Below are positions 53,152 through 63,250 of a stretch of DNA of 64,000 bases, piece by piece. This DNA comes from Staphylococcus pettenkoferi (GTDB lineage: Bacteria; Bacillota; Bacilli; Staphylococcales; Staphylococcaceae). The position numbers and the translations under genes are program-made. Location: positions 1-64,000 of the forward strand of contig NZ_PPRN01000012.1 of assembly GCF_002902685.1 (NCBI RefSeq), written 5' to 3'. Positions within the stretch are counted from its first letter, which is position 1. Each line of letters opens with the position of its first letter. Under the pieces are notes generated by a model. The model was not told the origin of the DNA, did no database searches, and saw nothing but the letters and a program-made list of their open reading frames with translations.

Positions 53152-53411
53152 TAGAAATTCTCCCCTTCTTCAACAACTTTGTAGCTATATTCTTCAATGA
53201 CTGTATTCGCAAATAATTTCTCACTTAAAGTTGTCACGATATTATCCACCGCTTCATCTGACGCTTCATCCACTGTTAAGTAAAGTACTTTACCCACACG
53301 AATATCGTTAACTTGTTCGTAACCTAAATCATGTACGGCGCGTGTTAATGCTTGTCCTTGTGTATCTAATACTTGTGGTTGTAATGTGATGTGTAATTCG
53401 ATTTTTTTCAT
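53151..53411 (-). CDS. purS: FGAM synthase PurS subunit
   Basis: The 86-residue bridging subunit of FGAM synthase that holds PurQ and PurL together. It begins [20 protein letters not shown], typical of PurS. It overlaps both neighbours by one base, so translation is tightly coupled. Confidence 0.95.
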   Translation of the reverse strand: MKKIELHITLQPQVLDTQGQALTRAVHDLGYEQVNDIRVGKVLYLTVDEASDEAVDNIVTTLSEKLFANTVIEEYSYKVVEEGENF

Positions 53412-54115
53412 TATTCTACGTCCTCCAATTTAGTTAAAAATGCTTGATAAACATCTAAGATTGAACCTCTATCTTCACGGTAAACGTCTTTATCAAAGTT
53501 CTCGTCACTATCCAAAGCCCAAATACGGCATGTATCTGGTGAAATTTCATCAGCGAGAATAATCTTACCATCTTCTGTACGACCGAACTCAATCTTGTAA
53601 TCCACGATTCTTAAATCCACCTTCGCCATGAGCGCTTTTAAGTGTTCGTTGATACCTAAGGCTGCCTCTTTTAACGTAGCAATTTCGTCATCGTTCGCTA
53701 AGTTGAGTAATTTCACGTGGTCGTCAGTGATAAGTGGATCGTTGAGATCATCATTTTTATAGAAGAATTCCACGAGAGGTTGCTCAAATTCATATCCTTT
53801 GTCGAAACCAAGGCGTTTAGTGATAGAGCCTGCTGCGATATTGCGAACTACGACTTCTAACGGAATGATTTCTACCTTTTTAACTAACTGTTCAGTGTCA
53901 GAAAGTTGTTCGATAAAGTGACTTTCAAGACCTTGATCTTTCAAATATTGAAAGATTTTAGAAGTGATAAGGTTGTTCAAACGGCCTTTACCTTCTAAAT
54001 GGTCTTTCTTAGCACCGTTGCCAGCTGTAACTTCGTCTTTATACTCCACACGAAGTACATCATCTTGATCTGTAGTGAAAATACGTTTCGCTTTACCTTC
54101 ATATAATAAAGACAT
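53411..54115 (-). CDS. purC: SAICAR synthetase
   Basis: Joins aspartate to CAIR (step 8). The 234-residue protein has [11 protein letters not shown] at the start, [20 protein letters not shown], and [13 protein letters not shown]...[11 protein letters not shown] as family motifs. Overlaps purK by one base. Confidence 0.96.
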   Translation of the reverse strand: MSLLYEGKAKRIFTTDQDDVLRVEYKDEVTAGNGAKKDHLEGKGRLNNLITSKIFQYLKDQGLESHFIEQLSDTEQLVKKVEIIPLEVVVRNIAAGSITKRLGFDKGYEFEQPLVEFFYKNDDLNDPLITDDHVKLLNLANDDEIATLKEAALGINEHLKALMAKVDLRIVDYKIEFGRTEDGKIILADEISPDTCRIWALDSDENFDKDVYREDRGSILDVYQAFLTKLEDVE

Positions 54116-55242
54116 TATTGGTTTCTCCCTTCAAAACGTTGTAGCATTTCTCGTTCAGTTTGGTCGACGTCGTTTGTTAAGATCGTCATGTGCCCCATCT
54201 TACGGTCAGGTTTACGTGTTGTCTTACCATATATATGCACGTGCCATTCTGGATGGTCACCAAATTGATCTTCGAGTAAGTCTAAATCACGGCCGAGTAA
54301 ATTCATCATGACCGCTGGCTTTAAGATTTCGATTTCTTGAGGTAACTGTTGTCCTGTCACAGCAAGGATATGCGTATCAAATTGAGAATAATCACACGCT
54401 TCAATAGAATAATGGCCTGAGTTATGAGGTCTTGGCGCGATTTCATTGACATAGAGATGATTATCTCGATCGATAAAGAATTCAACAGTGAACGTACCTA
54501 CAAAATGGATATAATCTGTAATCTTCTTCACTTCTTCACGAGCTTCAGCTTCTTTATCTGAGCGCGCAGGTACAATCGTTTTAAATAGTATTTGGTTTTG
54601 GTGTTCATTCTCTTGGAGAGGGAAATAAGTAATTTGATTATTATTACCAATCGTTACAGTTAGTGATACTTCTTTAGCTAAATCAACAAATTGTTCGGCA
54701 ACACATTCTTGATTCTCAATTAATGTGCGTGCTTCATCTAGGTCGTCTTCACTTTGAACCAAGATTTGTCCTTTACCGTCGTAACCGCCAAAGCGTGTTT
54801 TGACCATAAATGGATAACCTAATTTGTCTACCGCTCTTTCGATATCATTCGGTTCAGTGAGCTGTTCAAATGGAACAATTTGTGTTCCAGCAGCTTCTAA
54901 AGATTGCTTTTCAGTCAAGCGATCTTGGAGCAATTCAATCGCTTGATAACCTTGAGGAATATTGTAGCGTGAAACGAGCGCTTTCAGTTGTGGAGCAGAG
55001 ATATTCTCAAACTCGTATGTAATAACATCCGATTGCTCACCTAACTGTTCGAGCGCTTCCATGTCATCATATGGTGCATTAATAAATTCGTGTGCGACGT
55101 GTTGGCATGGACATTCAGCATCCGGATCGAGGACAATCACACGATAACCCATCTTCTGTGCAGATTGAGCCATCATCTTACCTAACTGACCCCCACCGAT
55201 AATACCAACCGTTGCACCAAACGCTAGTTTATTGAAGTTCAC
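54115..55242 (-). CDS. purK: N5-carboxyaminoimidazole ribonucleotide synthase
   Basis: An ATP-grasp enzyme that makes N5-CAIR with bicarbonate, 375 residues. [20 protein letters not shown] is near the N terminus and [12 protein letters not shown] is the ATP-binding segment. I chose the GTG at 55242 (start [13 protein letters not shown]), the position I remember for S. aureus PurK; a GTG at 55254 (MKCKVNF) is equally open, and neither has a strong ribosome site. The start overlaps the end of purE, so translation is probably coupled. Confidence 0.92.
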   Translation of the reverse strand: MNFNKLAFGATVGIIGGGQLGKMMAQSAQKMGYRVIVLDPDAECPCQHVAHEFINAPYDDMEALEQLGEQSDVITYEFENISAPQLKALVSRYNIPQGYQAIELLQDRLTEKQSLEAAGTQIVPFEQLTEPNDIERAVDKLGYPFMVKTRFGGYDGKGQILVQSEDDLDEARTLIENQECVAEQFVDLAKEVSLTVTIGNNNQITYFPLQENEHQNQILFKTIVPARSDKEAEAREEVKKITDYIHFVGTFTVEFFIDRDNHLYVNEIAPRPHNSGHYSIEACDYSQFDTHILAVTGQQLPQEIEILKPAVMMNLLGRDLDLLEDQFGDHPEWHVHIYGKTTRKPDRKMGHMTILTNDVDQTEREMLQRFEGRNQ

Positions 55243-55711
55243 TTTGCATTTCACTCACTTTCTCAGCTAATGACTTTTCATAATTTTGTAAGTTTTCTTG
55301 AACTGAAGTATCTTGAAGTCCTAATATTCTGGCAGCTAAAATGCCCGCATTCTTCGCTCCAGACTTACCGATAGCTGTTGTAGCAACAGGAATACCACCT
55401 GGCATTTGTACAATAGAAAGTAATGAATCCAAACCTTGTAGCGCTTTAGATTCAATCGGTACACCAATAACTGGAAGTGTCGTCATTGAAGCAATCATAC
55501 CTGGAAGGTGTGCAGCGCCTCCAGCTCCAGCAATGATCACGTCGTAACCATTGAGTCGTGCTTCTGACGCGAAATCTACCATTAATTTAGGCGTACGATG
55601 TGCAGACACAACTTGTTTATCATACGGAACGCCTAATTCTTCTAACATCTGACAACTTTCTTTCATCGTAGCCCAGTCAGATGAACTACCCATGACAACT
55701 GCCACTTTCAT
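55229..55711 (-). CDS. purE: N5-CAIR mutase
   Basis: Moves the carboxyl group of N5-CAIR to carbon 4, together with PurK. 160 residues from the ATG at 55711 ([16 protein letters not shown]), which has AAAGGGTG upstream and matches the family length. [11 protein letters not shown] and AGAAHLPGM-type motifs (here [14 protein letters not shown]) carry the active site His. First gene of the eleven-gene purine operon. Confidence 0.96.
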   Translation of the reverse strand: MKVAVVMGSSSDWATMKESCQMLEELGVPYDKQVVSAHRTPKLMVDFASEARLNGYDVIIAGAGGAAHLPGMIASMTTLPVIGVPIESKALQGLDSLLSIVQMPGGIPVATTAIGKSGAKNAGILAARILGLQDTSVQENLQNYEKSLAEKVSEMQSELQ

Positions 55712-55803
55712 TATGAACACCCTTTCAAAGATTTGAAATTCACATTGCATAAGTTGTATATTACATGTATAAGGATAACAACAATTCACGAGTATTTCAA
55801 TTT

Positions 55804-55817
55804 AAAATCGAACTTTA
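55804..55817. promoter_or_regulatory. Candidate PurR box between purE and folD
   Basis: AAAATCGAACTTTA resembles the PurBox core (AWWWYCGAACWWT). A second TTCGA (around 55856) lies in the opposite sense about 40 bases away, further apart than the usual 16-17. No purine riboswitch aptamer is visible in this spacer. Confidence 0.35.
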
Positions 55818-55918
55818 TCTGAATTTCTTGCGTCAATTTACGTTTATTACTATAAATTCGATTGACCTACTCGGGAAATGTAAGGATAGAGTGAATCTAA
55901 ACAAGGAGGATTTGGTTT

Positions 55919-56776
55919 ATGTCTGCTAAGGTATTAGACGGTAAACAAATTGCAAAAGATTATCGACAAGGACTTAAAGATCAAGTTGAGGAATTAACTT
56001 CTAAAGGCTACACTCCAAAGTTATCTGTTATTCTCGTAGGTAACGATGGTGCAAGCTTAAGCTATGTTAAATCTAAGAAAAAAGCTGCAGAAAAAATTGG
56101 TATCACTTCAGAAATCGTACATTTAGATGAAGATACTTCTGAAGAAGAAGTGTTAAAAGAACTTGATCGTTTAAACAATGATGACTCAGTAAGTGGTATC
56201 CTCGTTCAAGTACCTCTTCCTGATCAAGTAAGCGAACAAAAGGTATTAGAATCTATCGACCCAGCGAAAGACGTAGACGGATTCCATCCTGCTAACATCG
56301 GTAAGCTTTATATCGATGAACAAACTTTCGTACCTTGTACTCCACTTGGCGTAATGGAATTACTTAACCACGCTGATATGGATTTAGAAGGTAAAAATGC
56401 TGTCGTTATCGGCCGTAGCCATATCGTAGGCCAACCTGTTTCTAAACTACTTTTACAAAAAAATGCGACAGTAACAATCTTACACTCACGTACGAAAGAC
56501 ATGCATGCGCACCTTAAAGATGCAGACGTCATCGTGAGTGCGGTAGGTCGTCCAGGACTCGTAACGAAAGACGACGTTAAAGAAGGCGCTGTAGTCATCG
56601 ACGTAGGTAACACACCTGATGAGAACGGTAAACTTAAAGGTGACGTTGAATACGACGAAGTGAAAGAAGTTGCGGGTGCTATCACGCCAGTTCCAGGCGG
56701 TGTAGGCCCAATGACAATCACTATGGTGCTTAACAATACGTTATTAGCTGAAAAAATGCGTCGCGGAATTGAATAA
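55919..56776 (+). CDS. folD: Methylenetetrahydrofolate dehydrogenase/cyclohydrolase
   Basis: Makes 10-formyltetrahydrofolate, the donor for PurN and PurH. The 285-residue protein has the catalytic [11 protein letters not shown] (Lys of YxxxK) near residue 45-56, the dinucleotide-binding [17 protein letters not shown], and [13 protein letters not shown]. An AAGGAGGA site precedes the ATG. Divergent from purE across about 207 bases, so the two could share control. Confidence 0.96.
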   Translation: MSAKVLDGKQIAKDYRQGLKDQVEELTSKGYTPKLSVILVGNDGASLSYVKSKKKAAEKIGITSEIVHLDEDTSEEEVLKELDRLNNDDSVSGILVQVPLPDQVSEQKVLESIDPAKDVDGFHPANIGKLYIDEQTFVPCTPLGVMELLNHADMDLEGKNAVVIGRSHIVGQPVSKLLLQKNATVTILHSRTKDMHAHLKDADVIVSAVGRPGLVTKDDVKEGAVVIDVGNTPDENGKLKGDVEYDEVKEVAGAITPVPGGVGPMTITMVLNNTLLAEKMRRGIE

Positions 56777-57425
56777 ATTCCTCTCATTATATGAGGGAAG
56801 CAATTAAGCATAATTCGTAATTGCACTTTAGACCTTTCATATTATTGAGAATAGAAAGGTACACACTGTTCGAATACGAATTAAATATTCACGTTTCATT
56901 TTATATGTATATAAGGATAGAATTAGGATAGTATTAAATTTCCAATTCTATCCTTATTTTTTGTTAATATTTCTATAATTATTTTCTATATTAGTAAAAG
57001 AGCCTAAGGTGTAAATAAAATTTAATCAATAATATATAATGCATTTTCTTTTTATTTATTCTATAAGATAATTCACATTAATGTCCCAAGCTTAAGATTA
57101 CTATCCGATTAATATCAGAACCTTATATTTTTATAAAGTTTGTTATTCAATGCCTCTTCAAACTTTATATCGCTACACTAATATTTAAATACTTGTATTA
57201 TCGTTACTACATTAGCACGTTCTTTCATATTATATAGATATAGTTATCTCTCTAAATTGAATATATTCAAAAATATTTTTATCATTTCCACCTGTACTGC
57301 TTCTTATCATTTCAATACTTCGCCCTACTTTTCTAAATTAAGACCATAGTATGATGTATTTTCAATTCGTATAAAGTATAGTATAGTTAACACTAAGTTG
57401 TGACTTGATACGGAGGTAAATCGTT
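56777..57425. other. AT-rich spacer between folD and the Ig-like gene
   Basis: About 650 bases without a gene. It holds a small hairpin next to the folD stop, one good terminator (56911-56963), and then very AT-rich sequence leading to the next promoter. Confidence 0.6.
56911..56963 (+). terminator. Terminator downstream of folD
   Basis: AAGGATAGAATT and AATTCTATCCTT form a perfect twelve-pair stem followed by ATTTTTT. It is about 135 bases beyond the folD stop. Confidence 0.8.
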
Positions 57426-57743
57426 ATGAACAAATTACTACAGTCATTATCAGCTATTGGAGTCTCAGCAACATTGGTTTCTCCTAACTTAAATGCCGAA
57501 GCCACAGATAACTCTACTCCTGAAATCAAAGGAGCTAAAGACGTCGTTGTAGAAAAGGGTTCAGAATACAACGTCCTCAATGGTATTACTGCCTTTGATA
57601 AAGAAGACGGCGATTTAACCGATCAGATTACCGTAGAGGGTCACATTAATACGAACCAAGCAGGTAAATATAAAATTGCTTATCAAGTGAAAGATTCAGA
57701 CGGTGGTGTGGATACTTCAACTCGCTACATCGAAGTCAGATAA
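57426..57743 (+). CDS. Small secreted protein with one Ig-like (DUF5011) domain
   Basis: A 105-residue protein. Residues 1 to about 24 look like a signal peptide (MNKLLQSLSAIGVSATL, cut near NAEA). The rest is a single bacterial Ig-like domain of the DUF5011/HYR type, recognised by GITAFDKEDGDLTDQITVEG and AGKYKIAYQVKDSDGG. There is no LPXTG or other anchor, so it is probably secreted. Staphylococci have a similar gene beside qoxA, as I recall, sometimes labelled chitinase-related; I see no catalytic domain. Start has GGAGGTAA. Confidence 0.75.
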   Translation: MNKLLQSLSAIGVSATLVSPNLNAEATDNSTPEIKGAKDVVVEKGSEYNVLNGITAFDKEDGDLTDQITVEGHINTNQAGKYKIAYQVKDSDGGVDTSTRYIEVR

Positions 57744-58087
57744 GTCTATCAGAACCTTATTCATTACATCCGTTTAATCCATTCATAATGAATATCTTCA
57801 TTTTGGAATATAATTTCTATCGCAAGTCATATCGCCTACTTACACTGTCGCATTAAAGTGTGATGAGTTAGTATTTGGCGCTATGTATCACTAATTTTAT
57901 AAAATTGACGATAGTCACAAAATGTACACATAAATTTAACAATTGCTTCAAAGCCCGTCAGACGCCGTGTCTGCAGGGCTTATTTTAAATTTACAACAAT
58001 TTTTTTGCCGTAGGTACTTGTAAATATTCCGTAATATCTTAAAATTGATGATAAGCCCTACAATTGTAGTATTAGGAGGTCAAAAAA
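57744..58087. other. Spacer upstream of qoxABCD
   Basis: About 340 bases. It contains the terminator at 57950-57987, a candidate SigA promoter (TTGTAA at 58018-58023, 16-base spacer, TAAAAT at 58040-58045) and the qoxA ribosome site GGAGG. The promoter call is tentative. Confidence 0.5.
57950..57987 (+). terminator. Terminator between the Ig-like gene and qoxA
   Basis: AAGCCC pairs with GGGCTT and CAGAC/GTCTG pair inside; TATTTTAAATTT follows. Confidence 0.7.
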
Positions 58088-59212
58088 GTGTCAAAATTTA
58101 AGTCTTTGCTTCTATTATTTGGCTCACTAATTTTACTTAGTGGCTGTTCAAACGTAGAAGTCTTAAACCCAAAAGGGCCAATAGCAAGCGACTCTAAATT
58201 CTTGATTATGTATTCAATCATTTTCATGCTTGTTATTGTCGCAGTGGTGCTTACCTTATTCGCTGTTTTCCTTTTTAAATACCGCTTAAAAGGAAATGAC
58301 GAATCAGGTAAAATGCATCACAACTCTTTAATCGAAACAATTTGGTTTATTGTTCCGGTTCTTATCGTAACTGCTTTAGCGATTCCAACTGTTAAATCGC
58401 TTTACACTTACGATGCACCACCGCAAAAAGATAAAGATCCAATCGTTATCTACGCAACAAGCGCTGGTTATAAATGGTTCTTCTCTTATCCAGAAGAAAA
58501 AATTGAGACAGTTAACCATTTAACAATCCCTAAAGATCGTCCTGTTGTCTTCAAGCTCCAATCTATGGACATGATGACAAGTTTCTGGGTACCACAACTC
58601 GGTGGTCAGAAATATGCAATGACAGGAATGACAATGGATTGGACATTAACTGCGGATCAAACTGGTACATTCCGTGGACGTAACTCAAACTTCAATGGTG
58701 AAGGTTTCGCACGTCAAACATTCGATGTACATTCAGTAAGTCAAAGTGACTATGACAAATGGGTAAAAGATGCTCAAAAACACAAAACACTCGATCAAGA
58801 TACGTTCGACAAACAACTTTTACCTACTACTGAGAACAAGAACCTAACATTCAGTGGTACACACATGGCATTTGTTGACCCAGCGGCAGATCCAGAGTAC
58901 ATCTTCTACGCTTACAAACGTTATCACTACGTTCAAAAAGATCCTAACTTCAACTCTGAAGAAGAGATCAAGAAAGATGTATTGGACAAACCAGATAAAG
59001 ACAAACCTGCTCGTAAACATCAAATCACAAATGCTAACTACAAACGTCACGGTATGTCAGAAATGATCTTACCAAACGACAAACCATATAATAATGAGTT
59101 CAAGAAAAAAGAACATCATAATATGGATGAAATGGAAAAAATCTCTAAAGGTGCTAAAGATGACAAAGAGTCTAAGCACGACAAAGATCATGAACATGGA
59201 GGTGGACATTAA
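58088..59212 (+). CDS. qoxA: Quinol oxidase subunit II
   Basis: A 374-residue lipoprotein subunit of the aa3-type menaquinol oxidase. The signal ends in a lipobox (LILLSGC, Cys20), then two membrane helices (about 38-63 and 86-107) and a cupredoxin-like outer domain. The copper-A ligands of cytochrome c oxidases are not present, as expected for a quinol oxidase. The C-terminal tail is His/Asp/Lys-rich ([12 protein letters not shown]). The start is GTG behind GGAGG. The stop overlaps qoxB by one base. Confidence 0.95.
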   Translation: MSKFKSLLLLFGSLILLSGCSNVEVLNPKGPIASDSKFLIMYSIIFMLVIVAVVLTLFAVFLFKYRLKGNDESGKMHHNSLIETIWFIVPVLIVTALAIPTVKSLYTYDAPPQKDKDPIVIYATSAGYKWFFSYPEEKIETVNHLTIPKDRPVVFKLQSMDMMTSFWVPQLGGQKYAMTGMTMDWTLTADQTGTFRGRNSNFNGEGFARQTFDVHSVSQSDYDKWVKDAQKHKTLDQDTFDKQLLPTTENKNLTFSGTHMAFVDPAADPEYIFYAYKRYHYVQKDPNFNSEEEIKKDVLDKPDKDKPARKHQITNANYKRHGMSEMILPNDKPYNNEFKKKEHHNMDEMEKISKGAKDDKESKHDKDHEHGGGH

Positions 59213-61200
59213 TGAATTTTCCATGGGATCAATTGATAGTACAAGGTAATTGGATGATTACGGCGGGTCAAATTGCTGCGCCATTCTTAGTCATCGCGTT
59301 AATCGCTGTAATTAGTTACTTCAAATTATGGAAATATCTATTTAAAGAATGGTTCATGTCCGTTGACCATAAGAAAATTGCAATCATGTACTTAGTCTGT
59401 GCTGTATTAATGTTCGTCCGTGGTGGTATTGATGCGATGCTCATTCGTACTCAATTAGTAATGCCAGACAATAAGTTCTTGGAATCTAACCACTACAATG
59501 AAATCTTTAGTACACACGGTGTTATCATGATTATCTTTATGGCAATGCCTTTCGTATTCGGTTTATGGAACGCTGTTGTTCCACTTCAAATCGGTGCACG
59601 AGACGTTGCCTTCCCAGTACTTAACAACGTAAGTTTCTGGTTATTCTTTGCAGGTATGATTTTGTTCAACCTTTCATTTATCGTAGGTGGTTCACCCGCA
59701 GCAGGTTGGACTAACTATGCACCACTTGCAGGAGAATTCAGTCCAGGACCAGGTGTCAACTACTACTTAGTTGCGATTCAGATTTCTGGTATTGGTACAT
59801 TGATGACTGGTATCAACTTCTTCGTAACAATCTTAAGATGTAAGACACCTACTATGAAATTTATGGAAATGCCAATGTTCACTATCACAACGTTCATCAC
59901 TACATTGATCGTTATCTTGGCGTTCCCAGTATTAACAGTAGCATTAGCATTATTCACTACCGATAGAATCTTCGGTACTGATTTCTTCACTGTTGCTAAC
60001 GGCGGTATGCCAATGCTATGGGCAAACTTCTTCTGGGTTTGGGGGCACCCCGAAGTTTATATCGTTATCTTGCCAGCATTCGGTATCTACTCAGAAATTA
60101 TCCCGACATTTGCGCGTAAACGCTTATTCGGTCATAAGAGTATGATCTGGGCAACAGCAGGTATCGCATTCTTAAGTTTCTTAGTATGGGTTCACCATTT
60201 CTACACAATGGGTAATGGTGCGTTAATCAACTCATTCTTCTCAATTACAACAATGATGATCGGTATTCCTACCGGTGTTAAATTATTCAACTGGTTATTC
60301 ACTTTATTCCAAGGTCGAATTACCTTTGAATCACCAATGCTATTCTCACTAGCATTTATCCCTAACTTCCTACTTGGTGGGGTTACAGGTGTAATGCTTG
60401 CGATGGCAGCAGCCGACTTCCAATATCACAACACTTACTTCCTAGTGGCACACTTCCACTACACATTAGTTACTGGTGTTGTATTCGCTTGTCTAGCTGC
60501 ATTAATCTTCTGGTATCCTAAAATGATGGGATACAAACTAAACGAGACATTAAACAAATGGTGCTTCTGGTTATTCATGATCGGATTTAACGTTTGTTTC
60601 TTACCACAATTCGTTCTCGGTTTAGATGGTATGCCACGTCGTCTATACACTTATATGCCAGAAGACGGATGGACTACACTTAACGTGATTTCATCTATCG
60701 GTGCATTATTAATGGCTCTAGGTTTCTTATTCCTAGTAGCAAGCATCGTTTATAGCCATATCAAAGCACCACGTGAAGCTACTGGTGACAACTGGAATGG
60801 CTTAGGACGTACTTTAGAATGGTCAACAGCATCAGCTGTACCACCTAAATATAACTTCGCAGTTACTCCTGATTGGAATGACTACGACACATTCGTCAAC
60901 ATGAAAGAACACGGTCGTCACTTCTTAGACAACCGTAACTATAAAGACATTCACATGCCTAATGACACATCAGTCGGCGTTTGGATGTGTCTCTGGTTCA
61001 CAGTCGGAGGTTTCTTCTTAATCTTCGAAACAATCGTTCCAGCTATCATCTGTCTCTTAGGTATCTTTGGTACTATGATTTACAGAAGTTTCCAAGTCGA
61101 TCATGGTTACCACATCCCTGCTTCAGAAGTAGCTGAAACTGAAGAACGTCTACGTGAAGAACGTAGAAAAGAAAAGGAGGCTGTAAGTTATGAGTCATAA
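59212..61200 (+). CDS. qoxB: Quinol oxidase subunit I
   Basis: The catalytic subunit with both hemes and copper B, 662 residues, about fifteen helices. Heme and copper ligands are His102 (THGVIM), His279 with cross-linked Tyr283 (WGHPEVYI), His328-His329 (VHHFYTMG), and His414 and His416 (AHFHYTLV). It needs heme A/O from CtaB and CtaA and the assembly factor CtaM, all at the other end of this window. Overlaps qoxC by eleven bases. Confidence 0.98.
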   Translation: MNFPWDQLIVQGNWMITAGQIAAPFLVIALIAVISYFKLWKYLFKEWFMSVDHKKIAIMYLVCAVLMFVRGGIDAMLIRTQLVMPDNKFLESNHYNEIFSTHGVIMIIFMAMPFVFGLWNAVVPLQIGARDVAFPVLNNVSFWLFFAGMILFNLSFIVGGSPAAGWTNYAPLAGEFSPGPGVNYYLVAIQISGIGTLMTGINFFVTILRCKTPTMKFMEMPMFTITTFITTLIVILAFPVLTVALALFTTDRIFGTDFFTVANGGMPMLWANFFWVWGHPEVYIVILPAFGIYSEIIPTFARKRLFGHKSMIWATAGIAFLSFLVWVHHFYTMGNGALINSFFSITTMMIGIPTGVKLFNWLFTLFQGRITFESPMLFSLAFIPNFLLGGVTGVMLAMAAADFQYHNTYFLVAHFHYTLVTGVVFACLAALIFWYPKMMGYKLNETLNKWCFWLFMIGFNVCFLPQFVLGLDGMPRRLYTYMPEDGWTTLNVISSIGALLMALGFLFLVASIVYSHIKAPREATGDNWNGLGRTLEWSTASAVPPKYNFAVTPDWNDYDTFVNMKEHGRHFLDNRNYKDIHMPNDTSVGVWMCLWFTVGGFFLIFETIVPAIICLLGIFGTMIYRSFQVDHGYHIPASEVAETEERLREERRKEKEAVSYES

Positions 61201-61795
61201 TACAACAACTATTGATTCACGTTCACATGAAGGTAATTTGAATAAACTTGGCTTCTGGATCTTCCTTACAGCTGAATTTGCATTGTTCGGTACCTTGTTT
61301 GCAACGTTGCTTACGTTGCAACATGGTGGCGACTATGCCGGCAAAATGACTACAGACCTATTTGAATTACCGTTAGTATTAATAATGACTTTCGCATTGT
61401 TAATCAGTTCTTACACTTGTGGTATTGCAATTTACTACATGCGTAAAGAACAACAAGGCAAAATGATGTTCTGGATGATTCTCACTTTACTTCTAGGTGC
61501 AGTCTTCGTAGTATTCGAAATTTACGAGTTCGCGCACTATGCATCTGAAGGTGTGAATCCGACAATCGGTTCTTATTGGTCTAGCTTCTTTATCCTATTA
61601 GGAACTCACGGTTGTCACGTAACATTAGGTATATTCTGGATCATTTGTTTATTAATCCAAATCGGTATGCGTGGATTAGACTCATACAATGCTCCAAAAT
61701 TATTTATCGTAAGTTTATACTGGCACTTCTTAGATGTTGTTTGGATCTTCATCTTCACTGCCGTATATATGATAGGGATGGTGTATAGCGGATGA
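61190..61795 (+). CDS. qoxC: Quinol oxidase subunit III
   Basis: A 201-residue membrane subunit with five helices, corresponding to the COX3 family. The motifs [29 protein letters not shown] and [14 protein letters not shown] are typical. The start lies inside the end of qoxB behind AAAGGAGG. Its last four bases overlap qoxD. Confidence 0.96.
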   Translation: MSHNTTTIDSRSHEGNLNKLGFWIFLTAEFALFGTLFATLLTLQHGGDYAGKMTTDLFELPLVLIMTFALLISSYTCGIAIYYMRKEQQGKMMFWMILTLLLGAVFVVFEIYEFAHYASEGVNPTIGSYWSSFFILLGTHGCHVTLGIFWIICLLIQIGMRGLDSYNAPKLFIVSLYWHFLDVVWIFIFTAVYMIGMVYSG

Positions 61796-62082
61796 ATACA
61801 ATAGCAAAACACACAGTTGGTTTCATTGCCTCTATTGTTTTAACGATTCTCGCAGTATTTGTAACTCTATACACTTCTATGACATTAAATGCTAAGATAA
61901 CTATTATCTTTGGTTTCGCCTTTATCCAAGCTGCAGTTCAATTACTCATGTTCATGCACTTAACTGAAGGTAAAGACGGTAACTTACAAAGTTTCAAAGT
62001 TATCTTCGCTATCATCATTACGCTTGCTATCGTTATCGGTACGTACTGGGTAATGCAAGGTGGTCACTCTCACCACTTATAA
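61792..62082 (+). CDS. qoxD: Quinol oxidase subunit IV
   Basis: The small 96-residue subunit, three helices, of the COX4-type prokaryotic family. [21 protein letters not shown] is the family signature; the C terminus ends GGHSHHL. Starts in the ATGA overlap with qoxC and ends at a strong terminator. Confidence 0.95.
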   Translation: MNTIAKHTVGFIASIVLTILAVFVTLYTSMTLNAKITIIFGFAFIQAAVQLLMFMHLTEGKDGNLQSFKVIFAIIITLAIVIGTYWVMQGGHSHHL

Positions 62083-62104
62083 GATGTATAAGCTGTGAGT
62101 ATAG

Positions 62105-62136
62105 AAGGCTTCTCTTCGGAGGAGCCTTTTTCTTAT
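62105..62136 (+). terminator. Terminator of qoxABCD
   Basis: AAGGCTTCTC-TTCG-GAGGAGCCTT has a stable TTCG loop and is followed by TTTCTT. Confidence 0.9.
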
Positions 62137-62221
62137 GCTCAATAACAAATGCTCTTCTTAGCATTCATAAATCTATTCGTTGTACAATGGATATAAGTTC
62201 AACGTTTAAGGAGGATGACCT

Positions 62222-63136
62222 ATGGAAATGAAACAACCGATTATTATAGATACAGATCCAGGTATTGATGATGCAGCGGCAATTAGTATTGCGCTCAATC
62301 ACCCTCAGTTCGATTTAAAGATGATTACCACAGTAAATGGTAATGTAGGCATCGAGAAAACCACAGCTAACGCTTTAAAATTAAAGAAATTCTTTAATAG
62401 TAATGTTCCTGTTCACCGAGGTGCTTCTCAACCGCTTATGGCGAATATTGTTGATGCGAGTGAAGTTCACGGAGAATCCGGGATGGCTGGTTATGAATTC
62501 GAAGAGGTCAATGAAACTGAACTGTCATCTACTCATGCAGTTGAAGCTATGAGAGATGCGTTACTTCAAAGTGATGAACCGATAACGCTCATCCCAATAG
62601 GTCCGCTGACAAACATTGCCCTTTTACTCAAAACCTATCCTGAAGTCACAGCACACATTAAAGAAATCGTCTTAATGGGTGGTAGTGCAAACAGAGGTAA
62701 CATCACGCCTGCAGCTGAATTTAATATGTATTGTGATCCAGAAGCTGCACAAATTGTCTTTGATTCTGGATTGCCATTAACTATGGTCGGTCTCGATGTG
62801 GCACGTAGCTCAACGCTCTTACACGAACATGTCGATGAACTCAAAGACTTGAACCAAACTGGAGATATGTTACATCAAATGTTCAAACATTATCGCGGAG
62901 ATGATTTTGAAAAAGGAATTAACGTATACGACGCTTATACGTTACTCTTCCTACTCCATCCAGAACACTTCAAAGTCGAAGAAGCACATGTTCAAATTGA
63001 AGTCCAAGGCGAGCTAACGAAAGGTATGACTGTCACAGACTTTAACTCAGAGTTCCCTAACACGAGTGTCGTAATGTCTATCGACCCAGAACGCTTCAAG
63101 GACTTATTCTTCAATGCATTGCGTCATGCGAAGTAA
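62222..63136 (+). CDS. Inosine/uridine-preferring nucleoside hydrolase
   Basis: Cleaves ribonucleosides to base and ribose for salvage. The 304-residue protein has the calcium-binding DTDPGIDDAAAI near the N terminus, VLMGGSA, and EFNMYCDPEAAQIVF (the NxxxDPxAA motif). IYDAY-type residues (VYDAYTLLFLL) near the C terminus carry the active-site His/Asp region; substrate preference between purine and pyrimidine cannot be read. GGAGGA lies six bases before the ATG. Single gene. Confidence 0.93.
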   Translation: MEMKQPIIIDTDPGIDDAAAISIALNHPQFDLKMITTVNGNVGIEKTTANALKLKKFFNSNVPVHRGASQPLMANIVDASEVHGESGMAGYEFEEVNETELSSTHAVEAMRDALLQSDEPITLIPIGPLTNIALLLKTYPEVTAHIKEIVLMGGSANRGNITPAAEFNMYCDPEAAQIVFDSGLPLTMVGLDVARSSTLLHEHVDELKDLNQTGDMLHQMFKHYRGDDFEKGINVYDAYTLLFLLHPEHFKVEEAHVQIEVQGELTKGMTVTDFNSEFPNTSVVMSIDPERFKDLFFNALRHAK

Positions 63137-63159
63137 TCTACTTACACTATCTATGCCAT

Positions 63160-63209
63160 AAAAACAGCCCTAAGATGATTTCGCTATGAAACCGTCTTAG
63201 GGCTGTATT
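63160..63209. terminator. Bidirectional terminator between the nucleoside hydrolase and pgcA genes
   Basis: ACAGCCCTAAGA and TCTTAGGGCTGT form a perfect twelve-pair stem, with AAAA at the left and TATTA at the right. Confidence 0.85.
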
Positions 63210-63250
63210 ATGATTTAAGTTCTATTTAAAAAGTTCCTTTGAATCATTGC

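Noticed and set aside
55712-55918. Purine riboswitch upstream of purE
   Set aside because: Bacillus has one here, but I could not find the aptamer core on the minus strand of this spacer. Only a PurR-like box is possible.
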